Below, piece by piece: positions 34,582 to 46,651 of a DNA stretch of 64,000 nt. Where the stretch lies: contig NC_089423.1 in the NCBI RefSeq assembly GCF_013426205.1, positions 7,130,001 to 7,194,000 of the forward strand, written 5' to 3'. A program made the translations under genes and the position numbers. Source of the stretch: Metarhizium brunneum. Lineage: Eukaryota > Ascomycota > Sordariomycetes > Hypocreales > Clavicipitaceae. Under the pieces are notes generated by a model. That model was not told the DNA's origin and ran no database searches. It saw only the letters and a program-made list of their open reading frames with translations. Position 1 is the stretch's first letter. Each line of letters opens with the position of its first letter.

Positions 34582-35477
34582 TTACAGAGTATCAGTGAGG
34601 AGCTTGTTCATCTTGGCGATGCGCGAAGAAACGCTCAGGTCGATAGTGCGGTCGCCGACCTCGACGACGAGTCCGCCGATAATGTCCGAGTTGACTTCGT
34701 TGGTGACCTTGAGCTTCTTGCCCTGCCCGACGTACTGGGACTTGGAGACGGCGGTCTCGAGGCGGGACAGCGTCTTGTTGTCGAGGGGCTGTGCGTCACA
34801 TTCGCGGCGTCAGCCAACACGGCCGGCACAGACGGGGTGGGGGAAAGGACGGAAAACGTACCTGGGCGCTGGTGACCTTGAGCTCGACCTCGCCGCGGGC
34901 GGCGCTCATGATGGCGCCAAACTTCTCGCAGACGCCCTTCAGGAGACCCAGGCGGTTGTTCTCGGCGAGCGTGCTGAGGAAGTTCTTGACCGTCTCGCCG
35001 CCGGCGCCGGCCTGCTTGGCCAGCTCGGCGACAATGGCCGTCTTGTCCTCGGCGGTGAGGGTGGGAGCGGCCAGGATCTGCGTCAGCTTGGGGTCCTTCT
35101 CGACAATGGCGTTGAGGTTGCTGAGGGCCTTGGCCGTGGGATCGAGGGTAGAGGTTTTGGCGGCGGCAGTGTACTAATTGACGCAAGGTGGGTTAGTTGG
35201 ACTGTTAGACTTGGTGGTTGTGGTCGCCGGGCGCAGGGGACTCAATTGGTGACGACGCGAGTCCGACAGAAACCAATTGGCCATGCTCCGTCAAGCTTGG
35301 TGGCATGTCGCATACCAGGGCAGAGGCGTAGGTGCCATCGAGGCCAAACACAGCAATCGGGGGCTGGCTATCGGCAGCGGCAGCAGCAGCAAAAGACCGC
35401 ACGGGAGCTGCGCGCAGGGTCACGGCTCGCTGGGGGGCAGCGGCACGGGCGGCACGGAAGACTTGTCGAGACAACAT
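34582..35477 (-). CDS. ATP5: ATP synthase subunit 5 / OSCP, mitochondrial
   Basis: Peripheral-stalk subunit that joins the F1 head to the stator of mitochondrial ATP synthase. Three exons: 35477-35316, 35173-34862 and 34788-34582, 226 aa, all phase 0. The N-terminus is a mitochondrial presequence rich in Arg and Ala (LSRQVFRAARAAAPQRAV). The mature part has the OSCP helical domain (NLNAIVEKDPKLTQILAAP and FLSTLAENNRLGLL) and the C-terminal signature SDIIGGLVVEVGDRTIDLSV. Length agrees with fungal orthologues. Confidence 0.95.
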
Positions 35478-36003
35478 GGCGAGGTTCCGGACGGAAGATG
35501 ATATGTTGAGAGGGAGGGGGGGAGGGTGATTCGACGGTGTTGATGTCGGCGTTCGTGGAGCTGCCGGTTTTCGTGATGAGGTTGCTCGGTGTCGGCAATT
35601 TTGGATGTTGGTGCCTTACGGGTGAGGCATCCACCACAGGCTATGGACCCACCTTTCTCGAACTGAGCCGGCTGTGCCCGTCTTGTGCTGATGAAGCATC
35701 ATTCAAAACTACCATGCACGTGAACTTATTCTTGATGTTTATGGCTTACTCGTATTCATGTTTACGTTACGTTATTAATTCGTGCTCTCAATGTCTATGC
35801 TTCCGTGCAATATCTCGTGCTCATTGTAGCAGGAGGCGCATAGGAGCTCATGCTAGGGGGCCCAAAGCCTGTATCCTTTTCCGACCTTGGCCCCCTCCAA
35901 AATAAAAAAGAAGCAATGAAACAATAAAGCGATACAGCATTCCCAAACGCCAGATGAACCATAATTCGTACAAAGAGAGCTCATGCACCACTTCATTCAA
36001 TGT
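35478..36003. other. Intergenic, ATP5 promoter and MOB1 3' flank
   Basis: Region between two minus-strand genes. There is nothing specific beyond AT-rich DNA near 35740-35960. Confidence 0.6.
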
Positions 36004-37032
36004 CTAGTCGCTCTTGAGCATGCTGTCCACGAGATCACCCAGAGGGCCCCAGTAGTCTCTACCGCTTGCCAGGCTGTGCTCATCAATGAAGAGCACATAC
36101 TGCTTGAAGCTAGTGTTCAAGTGCGGCTCCAGGCCCAGCTCCCGAATTACGGGGTAGTGGTGGCAGTAGATGTGGGCGTATACTCGGTACATGCGCTTGA
36201 AAATTTGGCGGACAAGAGCCGGGAATGACTTGGGGAAGGGAACGCCTGTGTCTCGTAGTCAGCAGTTGGCCAGCTTGATACATGTGAAGCTGCACAACTC
36301 ACCAATTTTGCTTGGAAGAACAGATTCGTTGTCAATGTTGGATTGTACCCATGTCATGAGTTGCTCGATGTATGCTGGGGCAGGCATCTTGGTCGGTCTC
36401 TTGTAGTTTTCGTTGTCTTGCCAGAGGTATTCAAATCTGAAATGTCAGCACCTTTCCTGGTCCTAATGTAACATTCGGGGGACCGTACTCGTCTGTTGCC
36501 TTCATCTCGGGGCAGGAATGGGGCGAGCAAAACTCGGTGATGGCTCCGTAGAGCAAGTTGATCTGATTGTAGAAATCCACCACTGCCACAGTCAGCACGG
36601 AAACAATACTCCAGTCTTGCCGGGGTCGAGATAACCCACTGTTTACCGCCAGCCACTCATTCTCGTCCTCGCCTTCGGGCAGCTTGACAACTTTTCGCAA
36701 ACTACCACCCCCCAATGTGACTTCAGCATACTGTCGAAGCTGGTAGCTGGTGGCGCCGCCCTTGCCCACGCGAGGACGGAACTGATTCTTAGTCCGCTGG
36801 TTACTATTCGTTGCCTTGGCGTCAGCAATCACAGGCTCGGCTGCGGGCATCGTGGGGGAGTCGGAATCATCCTCGTGGACCGAGATGATGGTGTTGTCCA
36901 GCGACAGCATGGTGGCGATGGAACTGGGGCTCAGGTAACGGAAAACAGCGCTCGCCATTGCAGTCATGTTGCACGACGGTGCTTCTGCTTGTATGAAAGG
37001 AGGACTAACACGGTGGTCAAGAACTGAGCCAT
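36004..37032 (-). CDS. MOB1: MOB1 kinase activator
   Basis: Mob1/phocein protein, co-activator of NDR-family kinases (Dbf2 in mitotic exit, septation in filamentous fungi). Five exons: 37032-37010, 36923-36640, 36582-36489, 36436-36303 and 36245-36004, 258 aa in phase. The body matches the family very closely: [87 protein letters not shown] and the end GDLVDSML. The Cys/His zinc ligands are present. The first exon is only 23 nt (MAQFLTTV); its donor GTTAGT is unusual but the joined N-terminus resembles other fungal MOB1 proteins. Residues about 8-55 are variable. Confidence 0.93.
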
Positions 37033-37569
37033 GGTGGCGGCGTTCAGCGTCGTCGACGATGGTCGGAGAATGCTGCGGGCCTGGCGCTGGCATTCCAGTC
37101 GTTAGCGGGGCAATGAAGGGCTAGCAAAGACAGACAGAGTGGCGGACTGGCCATTGTCCTCTTTTCATGGCCTCTGAAGGTTTGTTCAAATTCTCACCTG
37201 TCTGCTCCAGGAGTAAGTGTAGTCTGTTCCCTCGGGGCGCTCAACGCAGATGTGGTAACAATGGTTGAAGCGTAAAGATGGTGTTGGGATGCGCAAGGGC
37301 AGCGATGTTGACGTAGTGTTTACATCGACGCTTCCTGATTGGGCCTGGTTGCCAGGGACTGCACGCAACTGCCAACGTTTGGGGCAGTGGTTGACTGACC
37401 GCCTGCCCCAGCTGCCCAAGCGCCGGCCCACCCCCAGGCCCACCACCACCTTGGTCTGTTTCAGATTTCAATGTTCCTTCTCCGTCAAGTACAGGGTAGC
37501 CTCGAAGCAGACGTCCTGAATCCAGGCCCTGAATTCAAAATAGAGATTCCATTCTGCATCAGACGCAAT
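37033..37569. other. Intergenic, MOB1 promoter
   Basis: Upstream region of MOB1. No gene is supported. The decayed HET gene begins somewhere near its right end. Confidence 0.5.
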
Positions 37570-39109
37570 CGACCATGGCCCCGAATTCCGCTGTATTTCG
37601 ATATGGCGCTTTGAAGCAGATTCAAAATAGTGACGGCTGCAAACCCGTTGATCTCGCCGTTGCCAACGGGAACCATGACGTTGTTGATACACTGGACCAT
37701 CCGAGCACATGGCTGACACAATCTGAATAAATCAGCCAGCCCAAGTAAGCATGATGGACCGAATCTACTCAGCGGCCACGTACGTAACCGCATGGCTCGG
37801 CCCGCATGATTCTCACTCAAATCTCGGAATCCAAACTCTCAACACGGTACATTCCTACCTCGCAGTTCCAAGACAGCCAAATCGAACCCTGTAGCGGCCT
37901 CGATAAAGACGCCTACTTCAAATCCGGCGTGCCATATATCCTGGCCAGAACGGGTAGCCCTAGCCAGCATATACCAACGCCCGTGGTTCAGCAGAGCCTA
38001 GATCGTGCAGGAAGCCATTCTCCCTAGCGTGCTATTAATGTACACTGGCCCCGATGCCCTCTCATGGGCACACTTAGGCGACGTATCAGCCGCTCTCCGA
38101 AGAAATGAAGCAAAACCCGGCACAGCTAGTTTCACAGCATTTGTGCCCGAGCAAGACGCTGCCCTTATAGTCTGGAACATGGCCGAGGTATCCAAGCGGC
38201 GGCAGACGAAGTGCCATGCCAACAGCAAGGATATTACCAACGCCCATGAATTGCAGGCCTTATTTACGCCCCGAGAGATGGTGTACACCTTTCGGACCTT
38301 TGCGGCCTCGGACCCGAGGGACAAGATATTCGCGTTTTACAGAGTCTTGAACCTGTCTTCGGAAGTCAGATGGCAAGCGATTACCATTCGTCGCTGGAGA
38401 CGGTGTACACGCGGGCAGCGAGGGAGATGATTCGCGAGCAAGGCAACCTACAGACTCTGTCAGCATGTGTACATCCGTCAGAGAGGATGGTGAACCTGCC
38501 AACCTGGATCCCAGACTCCAGCCTGCCCGCTATCAACCGCATCCCGAGCCAACTCTCCGCTGACGCAGGACTTGCATACACACCGCCAAAAGATGGCGGC
38601 CCGGCAAAACTCGACGCCCAAGGCACACGACGAGGCGCCGTCTCCAGAGCGTCAGGACGTCGCGGCACCGGACTATCCGAGAATATTCCAAATCTTGGCT
38701 CTCGATGCTCCCGTCACTCCGTGGCAACAGAGGACACGGCCCTCACCCCAATATACCAGAGGTTCCATGGCGGACTCTGTGCATGGACATGCCATACGGC
38801 AGCCAATTCGACCCCGAAGCCTGCGGTTCCCATGTCCCGGCGGAGTTTGCCGGCCGATCCCGCGTATCCGTGCTCCTCGTCATCCTGTCCGAAGTTGACG
38901 GCTTGATTCTGCAACACGTGAACATGCCCGTGTCCGCCGAGAACACCACAAAATTCTACAGCACTCTTCATGACCCTGTGAGTGCTGAGCTTGGTCTTGT
39001 GCTCAAGAACATGGAGGCAATTACGTCCCACGACGGCGGGAGCTGCTGCTCGCCGCCACGACAGGGCATTGTCCAAGTTCTCGCCGGTTCGAAACGTGAA
39101 TGGTACTGA
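37570..39109 (+). pseudogene. HET-domain (heterokaryon incompatibility) pseudogene
   Basis: Remains of a HET-domain protein, a class that triggers cell death after fusion of incompatible hyphae. Pieces are in order but in different frames. At about 37725-37890 a frame reads ADTI, a stop, then INQPAQVSMMDRIYSAATYV-TAWLG (core HET motif ...CINQ...MMgRIYSaA...WLG). At about 37950-38370 another reads ALASIYQRPWFSRA, TAG, then IVQEAILPSVLLMYTG, FAASDPRDKIFAFYRVL (usually RPWFxRxWxVQE and DPRDKIFAL). After 38370 the frame changes for ETVYTRAAREMIREQGNL and LPTWIPDS. A C-terminal piece near 38770 has IPEVPWRTLCMDM. At least three stops and one or more frame shifts make a functional product unlikely. 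The true limits are uncertain. Confidence 0.8.
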
Positions 39110-39545
39110 AGATGGGCTGAATGACTTTTACTTACCCACCGGCGTGGGGGAGGGCAAGGATTGTTGAACATTGAGTATGAATTCCAGGATGGCGAGGGGG
39201 TGTTTCGGGCTGAGTAGCGGGTTTGGATTAGCACATGGTGGGAGGCAGCTGGTTACGGTCGACGACAAGTTCTTGGTATGGCGGCGCCGTCGGTGCGGGA
39301 AGGGGACGAAATTTGGGTGTTGCTGGGTTGAATCAGCCGGCTGTGCCAAGGAGGCATGAGGGTGCTGATGGCCACACATATGAATTTGGTGGGTCGTGCT
39401 ATACATCATGCCACATGGGCTGATGCATGGGGAGGCTGGGAGGTGCGGCCATGCGTCGTCTGTTGACATTGAGCCGGCGTGATGAAGTGGTATTACATTG
39501 GACTCTATAGTTGCATGCGCGTAATGATACAGTTTTGCTCTTGCT
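39110..39545. other. Intergenic between HET pseudogene and DBR1 ends
   Basis: No supported feature. DBR1 3' flank lies at the right end. Confidence 0.6.
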
Positions 39546-41275
39546 TTACCACCTGCCCCGGTGACCATGGCCTCCACGATGTCCGCCTCGACCTCTGCCG
39601 CCGCCTCTGCCGCCGCCTCGCCCTCCTCTGCCGCCAGCCCCCCCGCGGCGGCCTTGGTATTCTGACGGAGGCGGCCCTTGGTCTCGCCTCGCTTTTCTCT
39701 CCTCTGCACTGGCATTCCAGAGATGCTTCAGCCCGAGGAGGTCGCAGAATGCCGTCGTCTGCGGGTTTGTGTACTCCTCGGGCTGCTCGTCCACAATCTC
39801 CGGAGAACCAGGAGCATGGGGGGGAGCGGTGAGTTCAAAGTTTTCAGGGACGTCAAGCCTGCCCTTGGCGACCACGGTTTCTTCGACCCAGGCACGCTCG
39901 GCCTCGATGAGAGGCAGATAGTGCTCTTCGCCTAGATCGGGAGGTGGCCGGGCCGTCTTGTCACCAATGCTGAGGGTGCTGTGGAAGACACGCGTGATGG
40001 CGAGCCATTCGGGGTCATACTGCAGCTGGTAACGAGGACCCGACGATTTGGGGGGATACGCTGCGAGATCGGCCGCGTTGAAAGGTGCAATGTCGCATAG
40101 TTGGAGGAAATGCCGTCCTGGGAGGCACTTGTCCAAAGCTACGAAACGGACCTCTCTGTTTTTGATGCCTGGAGGGACCGGCTGGCCAGGCGTGCGATTG
40201 TCCCTGGGCGGCGGCTTTGCGAATGACGCAGGTAGCTGGGCGCGCAGTTCGGCAGAAATTTGGTTTGTGGCCTTGGACTCGGACGCCTCTGCGCCCGTGG
40301 CCGGTTTTTCGGTGCTCTTGTTTTCGTCATCCTCCATGTCCAAGTCAATCTCATCGGGATTTGCTCCTCCCTCGGGCACTGTGGCCTCGTCTCCGTTCAC
40401 ATTTGTGGACGGTGCCACTGGAGCGGCGTCGGTGTACTTTTTGACAGCCGGGAATTTTATATGCATGTGCGCTGAGAACCAGTACGGAGGCCGCAGCCGG
40501 TCCATGACGTATTCGGCGGCAATGCTTCCCAGCTGGCCATTCTGCGACTCTCTTCGGAAGTCGGGCTTCTTGCGAAACAGCCAGGCTGCGTCCCCGTGGT
40601 TTTCAATGTAGCGCGGCCAGTCGTGGCTAATACCAATGTCGACCTGGGTCTGCAGCAAAAGCAGTTTTCGGACATCGAGCTCCCTCACATGGTAGAATGA
40701 CTTGACATCATCGCCACTAAAGGGGAGTCGCTCATGGTGGGTTTTCCTGTAGTCGAAGCCCTTCCAAATGCCGGACATGGCTGCAATGCGAAGCGGGCCA
40801 AAGCGAAGAACGTTGGCGGCGCCCATGTAATAAATGTTGGGGGCTACCCATCCTCCGTAGAAGAGTTCCCAGAGGTGGGAACTTGCTTCGTGGTTGCCGC
40901 CGACGAAGATGGTGAGATAGGGCGCAGTACGTGTGCCGGCGTAGTAGTCGGGAAAATCGCCGAGATGGCGGTATTTGACGGGGCAGGACATGATGGTGAG
41001 GTCTGCGGCATTGCGTACGGACTACAAGTATTGAGCGGCAAGTCTATTGAGAGGGAAAAAACCGCATGGCACCTACTTGGAAATCGCCGCCAATGATGAG
41101 CAGGTCTACGCCATGCCAACCGCGAACTTTGCACGATTCAGCAACGGCCGCGTAGATGGCGTTGAGTGTGCCATGTCCCTGGGCTGGTTAGCGAGAGAGC
41201 GTATAGGCTGTGTGGACATTGGCAGAAGATACATACGCATCCTTCGACGGCTACCCGGACGCCGTTGACTTCCAT
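39546..41275 (-). CDS. DBR1: RNA lariat debranching enzyme DBR1
   Basis: Metallophosphoesterase that cuts the 2'-5' bond of excised intron lariats in the nucleus. Three exons: 41275-41237, 41178-41077 and 41021-39546, 538 aa, all phase 0. Motifs in order: VAVEGCGHGTLNAIYA (the Cys variant of the first metal site, typical for Dbr1), LLIIGGDFQ, VGGNHEASSHL, GISHDWPRYI and WFSAHMHIKFPA. A long acidic, Thr/Glu-rich insertion follows the catalytic domain; the C-terminal DBR1 domain follows (FVALDKCLPGRHFLQL, YDPEWLAITRVFHS). The last 40 residues are an RGG-type Arg/Gly tail, which probably binds RNA. Confidence 0.95.
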
Positions 41276-41743
41276 GGTGCTAGAAGACTTTTTTTTTGGC
41301 CCGCGAGCTGGGCACAGGCTGTTTGTTGGAGTTGAGGGCGGATTGTCAAAGTTGAGATGTCGTTGTGGCTCCAGAATTCTTGTGGTCTTGACTGGAGGCT
41401 CAGCGCCCGATTTGGTAGGAGCCTCCTGTGCTCTTGCCCTGCAAATCCCGCGCCAATCAACCAGATGCCTGCCAGACATGCCTCAACGTCATTTTCTGTC
41501 CCAACATGAACTCACAAATGTAGCATTTTGCATCATGGCTTTGGCATTATGGTGTAATGACTGACTGGGGGTTCACGGTATACACAATTTTTATTTTTTC
41601 TTTTGATGATCCGTGAGTTTGACACAAAATACCAATACATACACATCCACATCCACGCAATATCTACACATGAATACAAAGCCCAACAGACAGCAAGCAC
41701 CACAGCAAAAGTCCAAGTCACCGGGTTCCCGAGCGCCCATGCA
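41276..41743. other. Intergenic, DBR1 promoter and MFS 3' flank
   Basis: Region between two minus-strand genes. There is a T-run near 41590 at the MFS side. Nothing else is recognised. Confidence 0.6.
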
Positions 41744-43746
41744 CTAAATCTCCAGACTATGCACGTTACTGTTCCTGGACCAGCGCCTGAAGGTCTTGCC
41801 GTAGAAATAAAAGACCACCCCAAAGAGACACCAGACCGTGGTGAGGGCCATGTTGACCATGAAGACGGGGATAAACCTGCCACGGCGATTAGCAAACAAC
41901 AGCCAAGCAAGAGAAGCAGGACTACAGGAGCAATGTACCCATTCGCCTCGGTCCACTCGGTGATGAACTTGCCCATGCCATAGCCCCAGAGGTTCTTGTT
42001 CACGGTGATGGCGACAAACAGCGACCCCGCGGCAGGTTTATAGCTGTCAACGCCATAGGTGCTGCTGATGCTAGGCAGGCCGGCCATCTGGATCCCCGAG
42101 CAGGTGTACCCCAGGACGACAATAACAGGCCACGGCCACTTATACTGGTACCCAACGCCGGTGATGATCTGGCCCAGCGCCATGACGAGCACGTACGGGA
42201 TCAGCGCGGGCAGCCGCATCTCGGGCTCGCGGATGCCGCTGTTGCGCGCCGTCGCCCGCGCCGAAACCCAGTCGCTAAAGGGGCCGGCCGTCGCGAGGCC
42301 AATCAGCCCGCCGACCACCATGGCAAAGTTGGTAAGCCCTAGCCGAGTTAGTCTTGGGAGGGTTACTGTCTGTCGGTTGGAGTCTCACGTACCGACCGAC
42401 TGCGAGCTCAGATTGTAGGGGGGCGCCGCAAAGACCTGCGACTGCGTGAGGTTCAGGATGAGCACGCAGCTGAGGCTCCAGCTGACGACGAAGGAGACGA
42501 ACAGCACGATGGGGAAGGTGAAGAGCTTCAGGGGCATGTAGACGCTCAGGAGGAGGGACCGGAGCGACCACGAATCCAGCTGCATGAGCAGCCATTGCTG
42601 TCGGCTGGGGCTGCCCTTGCCGAGCCAGGGGTCCTGCGCGGTGAGGCCGTCTGGCTGGCCGTCTGGCTGGCCGGACAGCTCTTGGTGTTTGGGCTCGGAG
42701 GCCTTGGACGGCGCACCGGGGCCGGTTTCGGGCGGGCCGGCGGCGTTTTCTGCGCGGGAGAACATGGTTTCTGGGAAGCCGAAGACGATGACGACGAGGG
42801 AGAAGGCGGTGATGGCGGCGTTGAGCCACCAGAAGGAGGGCCAGCCTTTATGATCGGCCATGGCGCCTGCGACGACGGGCGCAACCTACTATTTGTTAGT
42901 GTTATTTATGTACATTCATTTGTCCAGAGTTGGGGTTCACCATCAAGGCTCCCGTATATGTGACCCAGTACAACGTGTTCCACTTCCCGCGGTCGTGGAG
43001 GAAGAAGACGTCGGCAATGATGGTGGGCTGGATGGTCTCGCCTGGGCCGGCGCCAAAGCCGCTGAGACTGGTGGTTTTTAGCTTCTCTCTTGCTTCCGCG
43101 GGGAAAATGGGAGTTGCGGCTCACATGGCTGCGCCCATGAACTCGTTGTAGCTGGACGCCTTGGCCCGCCAGATATGAGAAGCAAGGCACACGACCTGGG
43201 ACAAGATCAGGACCGGGCGCCTCCCAAAGGACGTGGATATCGGGATCCTGATGGCTCGAGGTTAGGCTTTGGCATGAAGAGAGAGTGGCATGTGTTGACG
43301 GCGGGCTGACCAGAAAAAGTTGCTAAAGCCCAGGACAAGAATCGTAATGCTGGTGAACTGGATAACATCGGCCAGAGACCGGTTATAGTCCTCCATCAAG
43401 TAGCCAAACATGGGAGCCAGGGATAGAGGCGCGAAGCCCTGGGCAAAGGTCATGGTGGACACGGCAAATAAAGTCGAGGCCTTCCAGAGCCAGGACCAGT
43501 TGAGCGGGTCGTTGGGGCTCTCGCTGGGCTGTGGAACGAGGACGCGGTGACTGCTGTCGTTGCTCTTGACAAAGTGGTGCTTTCCAATGTCGGCCATGAT
43601 CTCGGTGCCCGGGATGATGTCAATGCGGAGGTCGTCGCGCGGCGTGCCCGGCAACTCCTACCGACGTTTGATGTTTAGCGACGTGTGCCCCGGGATCGTC
43701 CCGGGTGGCGAGTTGGACGAACCTCTAGCTGCATAGTAGTTGCCAT
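41744..43746 (-). CDS. MFS transporter, DHA1 / HOL1-like
   Basis: Twelve-helix major facilitator transporter, probably a plasma-membrane proton antiporter for a small organic compound; the substrate is unknown. Seven exons: 43746-43723, 43657-43311, 43247-43125, 43067-42941, 42885-42393, 42338-41939 and 41876-41744, 548 aa in phase. Family marks: NDPLNWSWLWK before helix 1, FSNFFWIPISTSFGRRPVLI (loop 2-3 signature of the HOL1-like group, formed across a junction), GAGPGETIQP in helix 5, FPETMFSR after helix 6, then a charged, Pro-rich central loop. The second-half helices run from about FTFPIVLFVSFVVSWSL to FMVNMALTTVWCLFGVVFYF. Intron 2 has a rare GTCAGC donor. It is divergent to the alcohol dehydrogenase, with which it may act. 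Confidence 0.88.
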
Positions 43747-44657
43747 GATGACGACGGACGACGAGGCAGTGAGCAGGGCAGTAGTTGCTTGTGGGTGATG
43801 GAGAGAGGCAAAGACTCAAGGAGCCAGGTTGACATGTGTGTTCAAAGGAGCCAACGCACGCACGCCTCCCTGCCCCCGTCCTTTATAATAGCAGCTTTAT
43901 GATGGGACGACAGCCAGCGGTTGGCGATAGACGAAGCGTCAAGTGTCCATCAAGATCAAAGTGGGATGCCGAGACGTTGCACGCGGGCCTTCACTCGCAT
44001 GGCCAAGGAGACGAGGCGTCGTATTGGAAGCGTCGCATTGGAAGCGTCGCATTTTCGGCACAGACAGCACCATCCGGGACATCTCAGACCTGTCTCGGAA
44101 TCCTGCCAGCCGTTTCCGACTCTGGGTCAGAAGGCTTTGTTGGCTCGCCGTCCCTGGAAAGGGCTCAAGTCGTGATTGGGCGGCGATAGGCAGCGAAAGA
44201 CGCCATGTCATGGCAAAGACGGGTTGAGTCGATGGCACGGCAGCCATGATGGGGTACGTACCAGAGTCCAGAGTCCAGACGCTTTACCCCAGGTTTTCCC
44301 GGGGCCCCGTGCGATCCAGGGATCAATTGATCTCGCGTCTCCAACGTCGACGCCTCACGCCTCAACCCCTCCAAGTTCCAACCTCGTTTCGACCCCCCAC
44401 TTGAAGAATCCCACCCGACGCCCGACACGCCCGTCGCAGATTGCTGCTCCAATGCCGGCGGCGGAATCTGTTCCGAGCCTATCAAGCCGGGGGGCAGCAT
44501 TTGAAATCCATCTCCTGCATCTTCACCTTGCTCCACCGCGACATGTCTTGATCCTTCTTAAGTGCGCCTTACCTACCTACCCCCTTGGCCTGTCTGGACT
44601 TGCGACTACACCACAACAAAAATAACATTGTTTTTCCTTGCTCCATCGTCTTCCGCC
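43747..44657. promoter_or_regulatory. Divergent promoter region, MFS / alcohol dehydrogenase
   Basis: The 911 bp hold both promoters. A perfect direct repeat (ATTGGAAGCGTCGC twice, 44023-44050) and a short repeat of AGAGTCC near 44264-44280 are candidate binding sites for a shared regulator. No known site is claimed. The MFS side has TTTATAATAG near 43882 as a TATA-like element. Confidence 0.5.
44023..44050. repeat. 14-bp direct repeat in divergent promoter
   Basis: Two head-to-tail copies of ATTGGAAGCGTCGC, with ATT of a third copy, lie midway between two divergent genes. It may be a cis-element. Confidence 0.75.
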
Positions 44658-45987
44658 ATGGCCGCCACTACAAATATCCACACCGAGGGTTTGGTTGTTG
44701 ACAAGCCGGGGGCTGACTTTGTCATGCGGCCCGTCATCCTCGACGAGGTCCGCGACGACGAGGTCCTCGTGGAAATGAAGTACTCGGGCATCTGCCATAC
44801 GGTGCGGATATATACATGCTGATTCTCCCCTTTTTACAAGAACCCTTCATCTAATGCCAACTAGGATGTCCTGTTCCAGAATGCCAAGATTCCCGGCCCC
44901 AAGTATCCCGCCATCTTTGGCCACGAGGGCGCCGGCATCATCAGAGCGCTTGGCAGCAACGTCAAGGATAAGTCCCTGCAGGTCGGAGACCACGTGCTTT
45001 TGTCTTTTAACGTCTGCGGCAAGTGCAAGCAGTGTCTCGCCGACAACCCGTCCTGCTGCCACATCCACTCCCCGGTCAACGCCGGCTCGGTCCGCGTGTC
45101 GGACGGCTCCACGCCGGCCAGGCTCGCCGACGGAACCCCCGTGAGCAGCCAGTGTTTCGGCCAGTCCTCGTTTGCGCGCATGTCCGTCGTCGCCGAGAGG
45201 TGCGTCGTCAAGTGCCCCTATCCCGAGTCGCTCTCCTACTACGCACCCCTGGGCTGCGGGTTTCAGACCGGCGCCGGCACCCTGCTCAACGTCCTAAAGC
45301 CAGACAAGACCAAGTCTGTCGTCATCTTTGGCGTGGGGAGTGTTGGAATTGCCGCCTTGATGGCCGCCGCCTACCTCCAGGTCCGGCAACTCATTGCCGT
45401 CGACGTGGTTGATGAGAAGCTCGACTTTGCCAAGGAATTCGGCGCCACGCATGTCGTCAACCCGACCAAACACGCAGAGGAGGGCGTGGAAGCCGCCATC
45501 CGGCGCATCACCGATGGCGGTGCCGACTATGCTATTGATTGCACCGGGCGCATCCCCGTCATTGAATCGTTGTTTGGATGCCTGGCTCCAAGGGGGACTG
45601 CAACCACCGTTGGGGTGCCGCCTCCAGATAGCATCGTCAGGATTGAGCCCCAGACCTTTTTGATGGAGAACAAGAGCTACATTGGTGTGCTGGAAGGGGG
45701 TTCCCACCCCCAAAAGGTTGGTTTTGTGCACTGCAAGTCTTGTGTGGTTTTTGCCTTCTAACCGCTCGTGTGCGTGTAGTTTATCCCGCAGTTGATGGAG
45801 CTTCATCAGCAAGGGCACTTCCCCGTTGAGAAATTGTGCAAGGTCTACTCTGTTAAAGATTTCGAAACGGCAATGAGTGACTTGCGCGAAGGCAAGGTGA
45901 GTGAATCACAGAACATGGACCCTGGCCGTCGTCGGTTCGCTAACTGAATTGTACTAGGTGGTCAAGCCAGTGATACACTGGGACTAG
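44658..45987 (+). CDS. Zinc-dependent alcohol dehydrogenase, aryl-alcohol type
   Basis: NAD(P)-dependent medium-chain dehydrogenase that interconverts alcohols and aldehydes in the cytosol. Four exons: 44658-44801, 44865-45716, 45780-45896 and 45958-45987, 380 aa, all phase 0. The catalytic zinc site is SGICHTD, GHEGAG and the Cys of GCGFQTGAG. The structural zinc site is the four-Cys loop CGKCKQCLADNPSC. The coenzyme fold has GVGSVGIAALMAA followed by IAVDVVDEKL, where the Asp favours NAD. The last exon codes only ten codons ending VVKPVIHW. It shares a promoter region with the MFS transporter, suggesting export or uptake coupled to oxidation of the same compound; that is inference. Confidence 0.92.
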
Positions 45988-46651
45988 GGGAGTCGCGTTT
46001 AGTTTCTGGGAAGCGAGAATAGGGGCTGGAACACTGTTCAAATTAGACGGAGCATGGAGACGGCGTGGTTAGCAGTCGAGTAAGCGTAGGCGTTGTGGGG
46101 TGTAGAGATTGGTGAAATAGAGTTGTTCCATAGAGATTACAAGACATGATCAGATGAAGTTCTCATTCCTGGTCCGGTGAGCATAGTTCTGCAGCATGGC
46201 GTAGTTGGCGTGTGATGGTTGATGCATATGCCTGTATCTGCCAATGTAATACCCGTTGGCAACTAAGTAGCTTGTCACTGTACGATATTATGTATGGCTC
46301 CCGAGTCCCGACCAATTACATGGTTTGTAATGTAAATAATTAGGTAGTGCTTATTATTATGTAGCTATCTGCTTCTAGTAAGCTCCTTTGTCATGTGTCT
46401 CAAGTAATATTTCCCTACTATTTTGGTAGTTATATACTATATCTACTCTACCCCCTAACAGGTTCTACGCATGGATAAGTCCGGGGTGACTGATTCCCTC
46501 ATCGCAAGGCCCGATGGATGCATCTATTATAGAACATACATGATCGAATCTACTTGGCACCAAAAAATGTAGTATATTAGCTAGGAAAGAGGTGCATATT
46601 TAGTCATTTGTGGAAGAATCTGATCCAATCCTCCTAGTCCATACCATGTCC
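45988..46651. other. AT-rich intergenic, convergent 3' flanks
   Basis: From about 46300 the DNA turns AT-rich, marking the change to the accessory part of the window. No gene is recognised. Confidence 0.6.

Noticed and set aside
39080..39100. GGTTCGAA resembling a tRNA T-loop
   Set aside because: No acceptor stem or anticodon arm can be drawn around it; it lies within the HET pseudogene. I found no tRNA or rRNA genes in the window.
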